Positions 62,571 to 64,000 of a stretch of 64,000 nt of DNA are shown here, piece by piece. The first letter of the stretch is position 1, and each line of letters opens with the position of its first letter. Source of the stretch: CAJQHT01 sp038123275. GTDB taxonomy: Bacteria; Pseudomonadota; Alphaproteobacteria; Rickettsiales; UBA1997. The position numbers were made by a program, and so were the translations under genes. The notes below the pieces were generated by a model, which saw nothing but the letters and a program-made list of their open reading frames with translations, did not search any database and was not told the DNA's origin. The stretch covers positions 62,001 through 126,000 of the forward strand of contig JAYORG010000002.1 in NCBI GenBank assembly GCA_038123275.1, read 5' to 3'.

Positions 62571-63617
62571 ATGTCTTTTTTTTCGTTAATTACAGGAAGC
62601 TGCCTTCGTAATTTTAATACTTCAAGAAAGTCATTTATAGAGACAGAGCCCTATGAAAAAGGTTTTGCTAAACATTATGAAGAAAATATTAAACCTCATG
62701 TTGATGCTTTTGAAGAGAAGCGTATTATATCACTTAAAAAAGTTTCTATACATATAAGGATAGCAATATGCATTGTTATCATGCTATTATTTTGCACCAC
62801 TCTAATATTAAATTTATTTGAATTAGATGCTAATTCGATAAAAATTCTAACTACAGTAGTTGTTTTTATATTTTGTGCTCTAGCTTTATGGGTATATGAA
62901 TCTACTCATAAGTGTGATAAATATGAGAAGTTAGTCAGATCAGAAATATTTACCAAGATAATATCGTTTATTGAAAGTTTTCAATATGTTCCACAATGTT
63001 CTTTACAAAACTATACTGGTACAAGATATACTTCTTTAATAGAGCCTCCACAAAATACTGATAATTCATTTCAAAGAGTTCGAGATTTTTATAACCAAGA
63101 TATAAAAGGTGATATAAGTGGTAATTATAAAGATGTAAACATTAATATATTTGGAGTTGGTATTATGGAAGATAGAGGAAAATGCTTTAAAGAGTATTTA
63201 GGCCAAACTGTAATTAGTTTTAGTTTAAATAAAAATTTTAATTCTAGTACTATGGTGGTCAGTAAATCATATATTACAGTAACTGAACTTGAGAGGGTAA
63301 AGTTAGAAGATATAAAATTTGAAAGTATATTTGATATATACTCAGATAATCAGGTTGAAGCTCGTTATTTACTTACAACATCTTTTATGAATAGACTAAT
63401 AAAGCTTTCCAAATTTTTTGGAAGTAAATCTATGGAATGTATTTTTGATAATAATAAATTATTTATAAGAGTTTCTGGAGAGAAAAGTTTATTTAATTCT
63501 GGATCTATATATCAACCAGTAAATTTTGTTGAGGATTCAAAGATTTTACTAAAAGAAATGAATATTATTTTTAATATCGTGGACTCTTTAAAGATTAGCC
63601 ATAATATTGGTATGTAA
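62571..63617 (+). CDS. DUF3137 membrane protein
   Basis: 348 residues. After a polar N-terminal 60 residues, two membrane spans occur at about 63-84 and 92-112 (HIRIAICIVIMLLFCTTLIL; TVVVFIFCALALWVY). The C-terminal soluble domain has DISGNYKDVNINIFGVGIME, FDIYSDNQVEARYLLTTSFM and DNNKLFIRVSGEKSLF. IYSDNQVEARYLLTTSFM is a DUF3137 hallmark. Function unknown. Position between lemA and a DUF898 gene is a recurrent arrangement for this family. Confidence 0.85.
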   Translation: MSFFSLITGSCLRNFNTSRKSFIETEPYEKGFAKHYEENIKPHVDAFEEKRIISLKKVSIHIRIAICIVIMLLFCTTLILNLFELDANSIKILTTVVVFIFCALALWVYESTHKCDKYEKLVRSEIFTKIISFIESFQYVPQCSLQNYTGTRYTSLIEPPQNTDNSFQRVRDFYNQDIKGDISGNYKDVNINIFGVGIMEDRGKCFKEYLGQTVISFSLNKNFNSSTMVVSKSYITVTELERVKLEDIKFESIFDIYSDNQVEARYLLTTSFMNRLIKLSKFFGSKSMECIFDNNKLFIRVSGEKSLFNSGSIYQPVNFVEDSKILLKEMNIIFNIVDSLKISHNIGM

Positions 63618-63658
63618 ACTAATTTTATATTGTTAGTAATTATTATAATAAACTTAAA

Positions 63659-64000
63659 ATGACTCAAGAAAATCAATTAAAATATCACGGTAATATTTGG
63701 TCAATTTATAAAATATTTATTGTTAATACTATCTTAAAAATTATCACCTTTTTTATATATAGCCCTTGGGCAAAGACTAGAACAAGGAGATATATTTATG
63801 GTAATTTGTCAATTTTTAATAGTAAGCTTGAGTATATAGGTAGAGGCGGGGAGATATTTAAGGCATATCTAGCAGTATCTGCTATCATTATGATTTTATC
63901 GATTGCTATAGGTGTAATGGTAGTCATATCTACAGCAGTCATGGCTAATGTTGGAGGTTCTGTTCAGTTAGCTAAAGCTTTTATAGATTATTTTTGGACA
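63659..64000 (+). CDS. DUF898 (YjgN-like) membrane protein, 3' end cut by window
   Basis: 114 codons are visible from the ATG at 63659 to the window end, with no stop. NQLKYHGNIWSIYKIFIVNT, FFIYSPWAKTRTRRYIYGNL and LEYIGRGGEIFKAYL match the repeated first unit of DUF898/YjgN proteins: a small beta element plus membrane helices. Function unknown. Third gene of the lemA cluster. Confidence 0.85.
   Translation, partial: MTQENQLKYHGNIWSIYKIFIVNTILKIITFFIYSPWAKTRTRRYIYGNLSIFNSKLEYIGRGGEIFKAYLAVSAIIMILSIAIGVMVVISTAVMANVGGSVQLAKAFIDYFWT

Overview
The window is a strongly AT-rich chromosomal segment of an alphaproteobacterium, most likely a Rickettsiales-type, host-associated lineage. The pointers are a TrcR/DUF1013 regulator, a split rvh-like type IV secretion system (virB4-virB6 in one place, virB11 in another), a diderm envelope gene set (lpxD, mlaA, mlaC, tolB, surA, a porin, AmpG), a eukaryote-like F-box/leucine-rich-repeat protein, and decaying DNA between housekeeping genes. 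It is less reduced than Rickettsia: it keeps aromatic amino-acid genes (class II DAHP synthase, aroC, pheA, tyrA), thiG, a hisE-like gene and MEP isoprenoid genes (dxs, ispG). A prototrophic, possibly extracellular or facultative relative (Deianiraea-like or an environmental Rickettsiales clade) would fit, but this placement is inference.

Layout. 1-3.1 kb (minus): truncated Na+/alanine symporter and YejA-type peptide-binding protein. 3.1-7.5 kb (plus): an NRAMP-related transporter without the usual DPGN motif, then a 1009-residue unknown protein with a Ser/Thr/Pro repeat stalk and a C-terminal membrane anchor. 7.5-10.5 kb (minus): surA, ctpA, a small unknown protein and a mini-lipoprotein. 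10.7-15.6 kb (plus): tyrA, ispG, a BioC-like methyltransferase, a TPR protein, mlaA and mlaC. 15.7-17.6 kb: F-box/LRR protein. 18-20.6 kb (minus): phosphohexomutase and thiG. 20.7-26 kb (plus): murE, porin, virB11, lpxD. 26-27.4 kb (minus): rsmD, pheA. 27.7-37 kb (plus): DAHP synthase, era, ubiG, thioredoxin-like protein, hisE, erpA, a 129-bp palindrome, glyQ, acyl-CoA dehydrogenase, LptC-like protein, aroC. 37-40.3 kb: cysQ, RDD protein, radC, a glycerophosphodiesterase, cutA. 40.6-43 kb: rne and a pseudogene. 43-46.7 kb (minus): HlyC-type acyltransferase, dxs, rpsI, rplM. 46.9-53.6 kb (minus): virB6, virB4, an AmpG-like permease. 53.7-60.1 kb (plus): hslV, tolB, yejB, a CBS/CorC protein, an Arg/Gln-rich repeat protein interrupted by a 100-N assembly gap, an RluA-type pseudouridine synthase. 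60.2-64 kb: trcR (minus), yaaA, tRNA-Gln(UUG), lemA, a DUF3137 gene and a truncated DUF898 gene.

How the genes fit together. MlaA/MlaC, LpxD, the LptC-like protein, SurA, TolB and the porin build and maintain the outer membrane. MurE and AmpG serve peptidoglycan synthesis and recycling. DAHP synthase, AroC, TyrA and PheA cover several steps from erythrose-4-phosphate towards Tyr and Phe. Dxs and IspG belong to the MEP pathway. VirB4, VirB6 and VirB11 are the energising and inner-membrane parts of a type IV secretion system that could deliver the F-box/LRR protein, and perhaps other products, to a host.

No complete undescribed defence or mobile system was seen. The items most worth a second look are the 1009-residue stalked protein, the F-box/LRR protein, the near-perfect palindrome that begins inside erpA, an apparent frameshift at a six-A run in the virB6 tail, the orphan HlyC-type acyltransferase, and the tRNA-Gln 3'-end duplication.
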